A DNA stretch of 64,000 bases from Cyanophora paradoxa (Eukaryota > Glaucocystophyceae > Cyanophorales > Cyanophoraceae), in assembly GCA_004431415.1 (NCBI GenBank), contig QPMI01000437.1, forward strand, positions 62,001 to 126,000, in the 5' to 3' direction. The position numbers were made by a program, and so were the translations under genes. Below, piece by piece: positions 52,701-62,700 of this stretch; the first letter of the stretch is position 1; each line of letters starts with the position of its first letter. The notes under the pieces are model-generated. The model did not search any database. It worked only from the letters and a program-made list of their open reading frames with translations, and was not told the DNA's origin.

Positions 52701-54593
52701 AGGTGGGGCAGAGGAGGTCGAGGAGGGGCCGGAAGGAGAGGCGAAGAGCGCCATGGCTAGCTATAGGCGTGGAACGCTAGGAGGGGAGGAAGAAGAGCGC
52801 TGGCGGCTAGATTGGATTAAGGGGGGAGCCGGCGGCTGGAAGCTTCGAATTCGAATTCGCACCTGCTCGCGGGTGAGGCCCGGGTTGAGGGACTGGCGGA
52901 AGAGGTGCGCCAGGATGCGCTGCTTGACGCCCGTCACCAGCGGCTTGGAAGAGGACGAGAAGGAGGAGGATGAGGAGGAGGGGGAGGAAGGGGAGGAGGG
53001 GCCGTCATGCGGCGGCGGGTGCGGCGGGTGCGACGGCGGCGGGTGCGTTTGCTGGGCGTGAGCGCCGTGGGCGCTGGAGGGGCCGGCGGCGTGGATCGGG
53101 CTGACGACGTCGGGCCCGGGGCCGAACCCCGTCGTGGGCTCCGGGCGGAGCCTCGCGACGGAGGCACGGAAGCTCAAGGGGTACGCGCTGCCTGCTCCGA
53201 GATTAGCGTACCCCCCCTGCCCTCCCGCGTCCAACGATGACGACGAAGACTGCGCCGGCTCCGGCCCCCCGCACGCCGCGGGGCCTCCGGATCCGTCCGC
53301 CGCGGCATGCGCGCTGCAGAGGTCTCAAGATCAAAAGATGGGGGGGGGGGAAGCGGCGGGGAGGAAGCGGCGGGGGGGTACGCACGTGAACGCGGCCTCG
53401 GCGTCGCGCTGGCAGGCGAGAAAGAGGTCGTCGTCCTCGTAGCAGTGCGGGCCCACTACCCGCACGTCCACGAGCGAACCCGTCTCCTGTTGGTTTGTCA
53501 GAGGGTAAGCGAGGGGGGTACGTGCAGCGCAAAGATTGCTGTTCGATTCGATACGCGTACCCGGACGTGCATGATGTGGATGGCTTGGTACCGCACGGAG
53601 AGCACTGCAAAGGCGTCCTGGTACAGGTGTACCCCCGCGTGGTGCTGCGCCCCCCCCCCGGGGGTACGCGATCGGCACGGGGGAGGGGGCTACGCAACGC
53701 GAGGGAACGGGATCGGGGCACCTGCAGGACGATGTAGTCGTCGAGAAAGACGCGGCGGTCGTACTCCTGCGCGTTGGAGGGGGGGTACGCACACGTCAGC
53801 GGATGCTAGGGGAGTACGGCTGAGTCTGCGCGCGTCGCCCGCGGCCGGCCGCACCACGCCGTCGGCGAGGCCGACTAGGTAGAAAGTGATGCGCTCCAGG
53901 CGGGGTACCCAGTTGACCTGCGGCTCCCGCGCCCCCGGGGCCACCACCCGCGTCTGGTCCGCGACCGGCGGCAGGTGCGCCCCGCCCGTGTTCGCCGGCA
54001 CGGACGACGCCAGAATCATCTGAGCGTGTTGCCGTTAAAATTCGATCCGCTCCGTCCTGGGAGAACAGATTTTGAAGGCGGCGCTCACGAATCGGTCGCC
54101 TTCGGTCATGAGGCAGAAGTCTTTGCAGAGTACTTCGGGGTAGCCCGCGAGGTTCTTCTCGTAAACCAGCGTGAAGTACGTTTCAAACCTGAGGAAAACC
54201 TCAGCGCGGCTCGCGGGCGGGCGGGCGGCCCTTCGAAATTCTGATCACGCCGCGCCTGCCGTCCCGCTCGCGGGTGACGTCTTCGCGGGAGGACGTGGGC
54301 CAGCAGAAGCGGTACACGGCAACGGACTGGAGGCTCCGGTTGAAGCATATGAGGTACGAGCCGTCGCTGCTCCAGCGGCGCGCGCAGATGTGCGGAGGAT
54401 ACTCCACGTTCGCGATGCATGTGCTCGGGACCTGCGGGGCTGTCAGGGACGCTCCTTCGCAGCTGGCAAGGGGACAACGGGGTCGCACGATGTTCTCGTA
54501 GAACGAGCGAAGGTTGACGGCCTGGGCTCCGGGGCGAATGCGCCCCAGCTCGCGCTGCTGCAAGCGCTTTACAATATTAAGCTGCGGCCGCAT
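49717..54593 (-). CDS. DET1: DET1 (DE-ETIOLATED1) homologue
   Basis: The start at 54593 gives MRPQLNIVKRLQQREL then NLRSFYENIV. Further matches to DET1 in order: WSSDGSYLICFNRSLQSVAV; FETYFTLVYEKNL..LCKDFCL; WVPRLERITFYLVGLADGVV; EYDRRVFLDDYIVLQ; DAFAVLSVRYQAIHIMHVR; LVDVRVVGPHCYEDDDLFL; a His/Pro/Ser-rich insert; VTGVKQRILAHLFRQSLN; VMWRFQFLDGDHVLLKLIG; AAAFFVVYNV; TTRVMRFLHNTSDDLFAL; LLDPALFTYDDRLVSHGDS; CLEYPVKFLSRRTGAIRFK; and the end RWLSYLFHPALPFVISIQ with HSPMHPSVLNVHFRR before the stop at 49719-49717. DET1 acts in the CUL4-DDB1 ubiquitin ligase context (COP10-DDB1-DET1 in plants), repressing light responses. The coverage is full length with small exons. Divergent from the membrane-protein gene. 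Confidence 0.93.
50160..50500 (-). repeat. Three tandem copies of a DET1 exon 3' end plus donor in the downstream intron
   Basis: Units of about 85 bp beginning at about 50257, 50342 and 50427 repeat cgtgggagacgaggcggtc, which is the end of the exon at about 50590-50665 (codons for DRLVSHGDS). The units are separated by repeated gaagcccccgtctctgacc and aaagcttatgtacggctct. Each keeps the donor-side sequence, giving serial decoy donors. Confidence 0.88.
51365..51490 (-). repeat. Copies of a DET1 exon 3' end in the downstream intron
   Basis: The exon end at 51550-51578 (LFALYETHQ) recurs at 51458-51484, where it would read LFALYESHQ, and in vestigial form at about 51370-51395. Repeated agatctaagattctaagac phrases separate the copies. 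Confidence 0.8.
51751..51770. repeat. Poly-G tract (poly-C in DET1 sense)
   Basis: About 20 G on the plus strand in a DET1 intron just upstream, in gene sense, of the exon ending near 51626. Confidence 0.85.
52626..52860. repeat. Intronic duplication next to the DET1 VTGVKQR exon
   Basis: The phrase gccggcggctggaagcttcg followed by aattcgaattcg occurs at 52635-52668 and again at 52828-52859; the second copy runs into the donor of the exon ending LTREQ. agagcgct(a/g)gcggctaga also repeats nearby (52556 and 52795). Confidence 0.8.
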
Positions 54594-55018
54594 GGCCTCG
54601 CTCTCCGGATCGCGTCCTCCCTGTCCGCGACGGTCTCCCGCTCGTGCGGGCGCTGTCTCGTCCTAAGACGGCGCTCCGCCCTGGCCCCCGTCGACCTCAG
54701 ACCACGAGCGACCGCTGTCCGATCCGCTGCACAACCGCTCCCTGGACGCTGATGGGGGGTTCGTGCGGCCGCTGCAGATGTTGCAGCATGTAAGCCTCGC
54801 CTACTAGGCTCGCTTCCTGCCCACCGCCTGCTCCTGCAAGGCCAAGGTGCCACGCTTCTCCGACCGGCCCGGGGGGCGCGTGAGCTTTCGCAAGATCTTC
54901 TCCGCTAGGTGTAGGCTTCTCAGGATCAGTTGCTCAGCTGCTTCTGTGCGGCTGGCCCCCCCGAAGGCAACAAAGGCGACCGTACCCAATTGTCAAAGGC
55001 GATCGTACCCCATCGAGG
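54594..55018. promoter_or_regulatory. Shared 5' region of divergent DET1 and membrane-protein genes
   Basis: About 425 bp between the two predicted starts. Just before the ATG at 55019 there is a small direct repeat (caaaggcgaccgtacccaat / caaaggcgatcgtacccca at about 54970-55010). Possible control sites cannot be assigned further. Confidence 0.4.
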
Positions 55019-58000
55019 ATGGCGCGACGGGCGCTCTGGGGCCTGCTCGTCCTGCTGGCGGTCGCTTATGCATCGGCAGCAGCCATCAAGCAAGTCCAGC
55101 TCCTCGCCGACCTGGAGGCGGGCAGGCCCGTCATCCACGCTGGTGCGACGCGGCGGAGAAAGCACCGGCCGCGGGCATTTGATTCTCGTTTGCAGGCATG
55201 CAGTATCGCCTTACGTTTGACACCGACGACGTGCCGCTTGTGAAGGTACTTACGAACCTCCGGCCGCGGCCGAGCGCTTCCACGCACCTCGCTGCACTCG
55301 CTTAAAGCGCGAGATTCTTGCGATGCTAGCCCTGCCGGCGCCCTCTGGTGGCCTGGAGCGTTACGGCCGCTTGACTTTGTGCGTCCTGCCGCCGCGCACA
55401 GATCGTCCTGTGCCAGACTGGAGCCGCCTGCACGCCGGAGAGCAATGCGCACGTGGCGGCGGAGTCGTTCGATGCGACCGTGAAGGACTCGGCCGACTTC
55501 AGCCGGTGAGTCCAACGGCAACGCCTTCTCGGGCATCGAAGCGCGCTGACGCTCTCTCCAAAGGGACCCGTTCGCGGCTTCGAGCGTCTCCTTCTTCTAC
55601 TTCGCGCCCCCGTCGTACCTGCACGCCGGCACGTACTTCATCCGCATCTACAGCACCAGCGACGCCGGAATCTACGCCGACTCCGTCAGCTTCGCCCTTG
55701 GTTCGCTCTTTCTCTATCTCGCGCGCGCGCACTCGTCGCGGCGCCGCGGCGCCGAACGCCCGCCGCAGCGGAGGGCCACGACGCGCGCGACGACTCGGCC
55801 GTCGCCGGCGTTCGTGCGGCGCCGATCTCTGAGGCGCTGCACCTCGGCATCGCCGGCCTCGGCGGCGCTTACCGCCCCGGCGAGACCGTCCGCCTCACCG
55901 TCCGCTCCGAGGCGGACGCCCTCCCCGACGTCTTCCTCTGCCGCGCCGGCCCCGCCTGCGCGTGCGTCGCCCCGTACCCCTCCCGGCCCTCCCTCCCTCC
56001 CGCTTCGTCGACGTGTACCCCCCGCAGGACGCGGATCCACCTGGGGTCCATCGGGACGCAGCAGACCTTCGACTACACGCTGCCGGAGGGCACGCAGCCC
56101 GGCGACGACTACCTCTTCCGGTTCGCGCTCGTACCCCCCTCCCCCTCCATCCCCCTAACCGCCCCCCCGGCAGCTTCCAGCTGGGAAGTGACGTCACGAA
56201 CTACGTGGACTCCCCCACATTCACCGTCGAGGGTACGCCTTCGGCTTTCGCCCGTCTCCGGCGCCGGCGCCTACCCCCAACTCCTCCCTCCGCAGGCGGG
56301 GGCCTGCCGGACGAGTGGACGGGCGCGGCGGGGCGGGCCCACCCCGTCGCCTCTCTCTTCCTGATCGTCCTCATGCTCGTCGCCGTCGGCGGCCTCATCT
56401 GGATCCTCATCAAGTTCATATCCCCCCCCCCTCCCCCCCCCCTCCCCCTCCTCCTCACTTACGTATACCTCCCAGGCTCTCGCCGGGGCACATCGCGTCG
56501 CGCCCGGCGCACAGGTCCGCCCTCCATCCATCCATCCATCCATCCAGCGCAACCCCCCTCCCTCCCTCCCTTCATTCTCCTCTCGCAGGACGCGGCTGGA
56601 GGGCCTGGGCGCCATCTTCGTCGCCGAGGCCTGCCTCGCCTTCATCGCCTTCCTCTCCTTTACCCTCGCGGTGCGGTGCCATTGGTTTGGAGCTTTCTAT
56701 CACGAAACCTTCATATTTTATAGTTTTGAGGCTTCTTAAGCTCCTCCCATCCTCTAGGATTCTCGATTTTCTGCTGTAAACCTCGTTTCTTAATTCCTGC
56801 GCTTCACCCTATCCATCTATGTATGCAGCTTTTCACCCGCCTAGGCCTGACTCTCTCTGCCGCCGCAGCTGAGCGACCAGCGCCACTCGGGGCTCTTCCA
56901 CGCGGTCTCGAAGTCCTACCGCCCCAACGCGCACCAGTTCCTCTCCGCCTCCGCCGCCCCCGCCGCCCTCGAGCGGTCCGTCCGAGCTAGTACCCCCCCC
57001 CCTCCCCCTCCTCCTCCTTTTTTCTCCCTTCATTCATTCTTTCATTCTTCAGGGGGTACTACAGCTGCGGCGGCTCGAAGCAGTACGTCCACCCGCAGGC
57101 GCTAGGCCCCGCGGGGCGGCCCCCGCACGCCGCCTCCGACCTCGTGTACCCTCCCACCCCTCCTCCCCCCCCCTCCCCATCTCCTCCGCCCCTTACAGCC
57201 TCTCCCCTTCCCCCCCAGGGCGGCGGCGCAGATCGCGAACATCGCGTACATTGTCCTCACCCTGCTCGGCCTCGCCCTCGACGCCCGTGACGTCCACGCC
57301 GGTGCGCGAGCCGAACCGAGCTGATCAAACCCAATCTAACTGGCTTCGCTTGTTGCTTGTATTTATCTATCTGGCCTATAGCTTTGGCTTCTTTCGGATG
57401 ATCGATCTATCTATCTGACGCCGCGCGCCGCGCGCAGCGTTCCGTCTGCAGCCGCCGGTGGCCGCCCCGAAGACCGCCAACGCGGCCGTCAACACCGCCA
57501 TCAGCGCCGTGCAGGCGCGTACCCCCCTCCCCCTTCCCCCCCCCGCGCTACGCGCTCGGATAGGCCCGGCCGGCCAGGCGGGGAGGGCGAGGGCGCAAGC
57601 CTTCACCCCCCCCCCCCCCCCCCCCCCCCTTTAGCTCACTTCGTTCGTTCGCAGACGAACGCCTTCCGTCTCGGGCTCGCCCTTGTACCCCTCATCCTCT
57701 TCCCCTCGCGCTCTCCGTTTCCGCCTTCGGCTACGGCCACTGCGTCTCCTCGGTGCGGCTATCCCGCCCCCCCCCCCCCCCCCCCCCCCTCCCTCTCCTC
57801 CCCCCTTCCCTTTTCCCGGACGGCCCCGCCCCGTGCGCCGCCCTACCCCGCTCCCTTTCGTCTGCTCTAACCGGCGGACGGGCCTGCCCCCCGCCCGCCC
57901 CCCGCACTCCACGCCGCCCCGTGCCCCGCCGCTAGCTAGCTAGCCAGCCCCGAGAGCCCAGCTAAGAGCGGGCCAGCAAGCGAGCGCCTGATCCTGTGCC

Positions 58001-59156
58001 GCCCTATGCCGCCCTACCTCGCGCCCCGCCGCAAGCTAGTTCGCTCCGCCCGCCCGGCCCCTGAGAGCGGGCCCCGCGCAGTACTACTTCGGCTCGCCGG
58101 CGTCGGTCCACTGGGTCGCCTGGATGATGGTGCGATCCCTGTTCATATATTATTATGAAGTTTCTACGGGAGTAATAGTTCATAGATTTTAATCGGCTCT
58201 ATAGATGTTAGTAGATAGGTCGGGGTCCAATGGGTCGCGCTCCCCGGACCCTAGAGACTTCTCCCCGCGCTCTCCTCGGCTCTCTTTCTTTCTCTTCTCT
58301 GATCGGCGCCTCTCTGTCCTGTCCAGCCGCTGATCGCCATCGGGCTCGGCGCCGGCCTCTTCGCCGTGCAGCGCTTCCGCCCGGAGCGCCTGGGCCAGGC
58401 AGCCCTCGCCGCCCTCGGCCTCCTCATTGCCTACGGCGGCATCACGTACCTCGTCTCGCTCCTGGGAGCCAAACTCTCGACGCTCCTGGGAGCCGCCATG
58501 GGCGCCCAGACGTTCGCGTTCCTCCTCTTCATTCTGGCCCGCTTCTACGACCGGCACATGACGGCCGAGCCGTCCGCCGGTACCTCCGGATTCGGCTTCG
58601 CTTTCAAGGCGTCGTCCTCCTCGGAGGCGGAGGTCGCGGCGTACCCTCCCCCGGCCCCGGTCCCGTCCGCCTTCCAGTTCTCGAAGCCGTCGGCCGTACC
58701 CCCGCCGCCGCCTCCGCCCCCGCCCCCGCCCCCGCCGAAGCCGGCGGCGGCCCCGGTGACGTCATCCCCCTTCGTGCCGGGGCTCGACTACGTACCCGCC
58801 TCGGACTACTCCCTCTCGGCCAACTCGTCGTTCACCGAGGCCGCCGCGTACCCCTCCGGCTCCGCGCCCCGCCGCACGGGCCCGGGCCCCGGGACGGCGC
58901 GGACGGAGCCGCGGCGGGCCCCGCGGGAGGAGCCTCAGCCGACCCCGGACAGGCCGCGCGACGCCGGCGCGACCTCGCTCGCCCTCACCATCTCCGACCT
59001 CCACGAGGGTACCGTGTTTTGAGCTAAAAATAGCCTCGCGGTCAAATTCGAAAATTGAGTTTCGCGGCAGGGCGGAGCTACCGGAGCCTGAACTTCGTGG
59101 ACAGTGCGGCCCGCAAGCCGACCGTCGGCGAGTCGCTCCGCAACTTCTTCTACTGA
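55019..59156 (+). CDS. Secreted-leader, multi-span membrane protein with extracellular beta-type domains
   Basis: The start at 55019 gives a signal peptide (MARRALWGLLVLLAVAYASA). The lumenal part has two similar beta-rich segments: MQYRLTFDTDDVPLVKIVLC with SYLHAGTYFIRIYS, and YRPGETVRLTVRSEADALPD with TLPEGTQPGDDYLFRF, both resembling KRE9/KNH-type or Ig-like folds. Hydrophobic spans follow: ASLFLIVLMLVAVGGLIWIL, LGAIFVAEACLAFIAFLSF, AAQIANIAYIVLTLLGLAL, VHWVAWMM, PLIAIGLGAGLFAV and AALAALGLLIAYGGITYLV. The cytosolic tail is Pro-rich and ends GRSYRSLNFVDSAARKPTVG before the stop at 59154-59156. I do not recognise the whole architecture; a surface receptor or cell-covering protein is possible. 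One GC donor follows NTAISAVQ (57514). Confidence 0.65.
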
Positions 59157-59705
59157 GCGTAGCCCCCGTGCGCGCAATCTCTTCTAGGCGTAGCGTAGGC
59201 TTTCGAATTCCTGCACGAGTCGAACCACCACAATCGCGAACCGTACAGCTTTTGCATGGCCCGCCCCATTCCAGGCCGGAATCCCGGGTCGGGAATCTGG
59301 ATCCGTGGCTATGTAGCTTAGCTATATATAGAGACTCGAGCTTAGGCTCCTTATCATTTGAGCCCGACTCTGCCAGACTCTCCGAGTCTCCGAGCCGAAC
59401 CGAGAGAACCGAACCGAAGAGTGCTGGCTAGCTATAGTTGAACTCTAGATCTGCCTCGCCAGCCCCGAATCGATTGCGCGAAATTAAAATGCGATGAATT
59501 GCGCGAAAATGCGACATCGGTGCATTCGAATTTCGCGATCGCGATCGCGATCGCATGCCTCAGTGCGCATGAGCTCGGGGGCTACAGCAGCCCAGAGGCC
59601 GCGAGCATTTCGCATTTTCTCGCATGGCATGAGGTCGCGGCAATGCGTGTCAATGCTGTCAATTCATCAAACGCTTAATTGCGCGGGATTGCAAAATTGC
59701 GATGA
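59157..59705. other. Convergent 3' region of the membrane-protein and kinase genes
   Basis: No gene. Contains alternating gcgatcgcgatcgcgatcgc near 59536-59556, repeated aattgcgcgaaa, and a copy of the last kinase exon (listed separately). Confidence 0.5.
59566..59600 (-). repeat. Copy of the last histidine-kinase exon segment in the 3' flank
   Basis: gcatgagctcgggggctaca followed by gcagcc (59566-59592) repeats gatcatgggctcgggagcta of the last exon (59719-59746), the part encoding AAAVAPEPMI, about 150 bp beyond the stop. Confidence 0.75.
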
Positions 59706-62700
59706 TCACGAGGTTCGCATGATCATGGGCTCGGGAGCTACAGCAGCTGCGGCGCCGGAGCCTGAGCCTTCGATCGCCCGCTCGGCTGTCGAGAGGCACT
59801 CCCCGAGCTCCTTCGCCCGCACCGGCTTCTGCAGCGCGGGGCGTGGGCGGCCGCGGGCGGAGATCTAGAGGCCTAGGGCAGTCCCGGCCGCGCGCGGGAG
59901 ATAAGCTGGTTTAGATATCGATAATCGATATAGATATCGGGCGTCTCCGTCTCCACTCGAATAGCTCTCGACTCGTCTTCGTCAGCGAATTCGAGTTCGG
60001 AGGACGAATTCGAAGAATTTGGATTCGAAGCTTATATCAAGGGGCGGAGAAGCTTAAGCTTATATGACGGGACGCACGGCGAGGAAGGCGTCGCATCTTT
60101 TAATTATATTGAGGGGCGGAGAAGCTCATATCAAGGGGCTCGTACAAAGAATCTGGATTAATATTCGAAGCTTATAAATGAAAAAGCGCACGGCGAGGAA
60201 GGCGTCGTAGCCGGCGGCGGCGCACTCCCGCCGGTCGTGGGCGCCCACGTTGGCGGAGAGGGCGACGGCGAAGGGCCGGCGCGCGGGGGGCAGCTCGGCC
60301 CGCAGCCGCTGCGCCAGCTCCAGCCCGTCCATCTCCGGCACTGCACATAAATTAGAAAGCTTATATTGTAGATTAGTTATAGAAGCTTATAGCTTAAAGC
60401 TTGTAGCCTATAGCCCGTCCATCTCCGCCACAAGGCGAGAGCTGATAAATAAGTACACGTGTGCGTAACGACGATGCGGAGTTCATTTTTTGAAGCTCAG
60501 TGGTCATTGGATTAGAATGCTTAAGCTTCGCTGGTCGCGTTCGCTTGATTAACATGATTTAAAACTCTCTGAGCTCTCTTGATTCGAAGCTCTCTGAGAC
60601 AGGGCGCACTCGTATGCATCAAATTGAACAAAATATAGCCGCAGACGTTAGAAGCGGAATTAAAGCTTTTCGAGACAGGGCGCACTCATGATGTCGGAGA
60701 GGAGGATGCGGAAGGGGCGGGGCCCCGCGGCGGCCTCGCGGGCGGCCCGCAGCGCCTCGGCGCCGTTGGCGGCGTGGTGGACGTCCCCGTAGCCCAGCCG
60801 CCGCAACTGCACCAGCACGATCTTCGCGTTCGTCTGCACGCACTCCGAGGCTCAGGATCGATATCGAACCAACCAAACTCAAAGCTTAATTTATTGACGA
60901 CTGGGGAGTTTTAAGGTCCAGGCCGCTCAGATCAGATCAGATCAGATCTGATTATATAAGTGGGCTCACGGGCGTGTCCTCCGCGAAAAGAATCCGAGGC
61001 TTCGGGGGCAGCTGCTGCGGTCCTCCCTCCGCCTCCGTTGACGTCGCCGGTGCTGGCTCCGGACGTGCCTCGGGCTCCGCAGGGACGGGTGGGGCACGCG
61101 GGGCCGGCTCGGGGGATCCGGAGGGCCGCGGGGCCGGGGCCGGTGGGGCGCGGCGGCGGGCGGCGTCGGCGAGGGTGGAGTGGAGGACGGCCTCGGAGAC
61201 GGGCAGGCGGAGGGAGACCACGCCCGCCCGGCAGCACCCTGCGCGCCCGCCCAGCGCTAGCCACTCAAGGAAGGGATTTATATATATCAGAGCAGGGGCC
61301 GGGGCGCCGGCCTAGCGCCTAGGGCTGGAGGCCTACATTTATATATGTGGCCGGCGGTATTATATATATTATTAAGCTACACATGTCGGGCGAGTCTTGG
61401 CTTGCTTGCAAGTCAAGGGCCGCACTGGGGTCCAGGACGACGGAGAGATATATATTCGAAGGATCCTAAGGAGGCTAAGGAGGCTTTATATTTGTGATAG
61501 CTGCACTGGCTTTAAGGGTTTAATATGATTGCTTGGCCGCACGGGGGTCCAGGACCACGGGGACGCGGAGGAGGACGAGCGGGGGCGGGGCGCCCCCCCC
61601 CGCGCCCCGCGCCCCCGCCAGCTCCCCCAGCATCCGTCCCACCTGCGCGCGGGCCAGCGATTATTGTAAATTTAAGGGGGCTCGGTCGACGCTTTATATT
61701 TTCGGCCGACGCTTATAAATAGAAAGACCGACGCTTATCAGTATAAGGGCCGACGCTTATAAATATAAAGGTCGCCGCCTATTAATATAAAGGGGCGCCA
61801 GCTCGCCGGCCGCCAGCGGACACGCTTTTGATGTACGCACGAAGGCGGGGAGATCGGGCGCGGGGATGGCGCCCGGCATGAAGAGGATGACCGCCGCCAG
61901 CAGCGCGCCCCGCCCCTCCTCCACCTCCCGCCGCACCGCCTTCAATTTCGCGCGCAAAAGATCAGCTCCAGGCGTGGGCGCGGCCTGGGCGGGGGCGCGG
62001 AGTGCACGCCTGCAGCGCCTCGTCGGGCGTGCGGGGGTTCGCGGTGCGCATGCCCCACGCCGCCGCGTCCTCCATCGCTGTGATGCCCCACACCTGCCCC
62101 CGCCGCCGAGGGCGCCTCAAGCTCGGCGCTCGATCAGCTTCTTATTATATAACTGATATAACGCACTTCCTCGTCGAAGGCGGCGATCAGCGTCCGCCCG
62201 CGCAGCCCCGGGTCCACCTCGGGGCCCTGAATGCGTGGCGCGCACCGCGCCGCCCCGCGTTGGATTCGGCGTAGCGGTTTCGAAAAGATCCCTTGGCCTG
62301 GGCCTGAGAAGAGGTTTTCGCACCACCTTCAACGCTCCGGCCGGGAGGGGCGTGGCGCGAAACAGGAACGCGAAGGTGGAGCCGCAGCCTGCGGGCCCAA
62401 ATTAAAGCAGGGCACAGGCGCTCAGAGCGGCAGCAGATCTAGAGCTCGACGCGCAGCTGGCGCCAGGCGCACGCACCGGGGGTGGACACGAGCTGCATGT
62501 CGCCGCCGAGGGCGCGAGCGATGCCGCGGGAGATGAAGAGCCCCAGGCCCGTCCCTGCCCGCGATCGGAGTAATTCAGAGCTCGACGCGCCTTGCATTAC
62601 ATCAAGATCGATATATATCTAGATCTAGCTATAGAGCTCGAGCCGCGAAATGACGCAAAACAAAAGACGAGCCGCGAAATGCCGCGAAAAAAGCCGCGAA

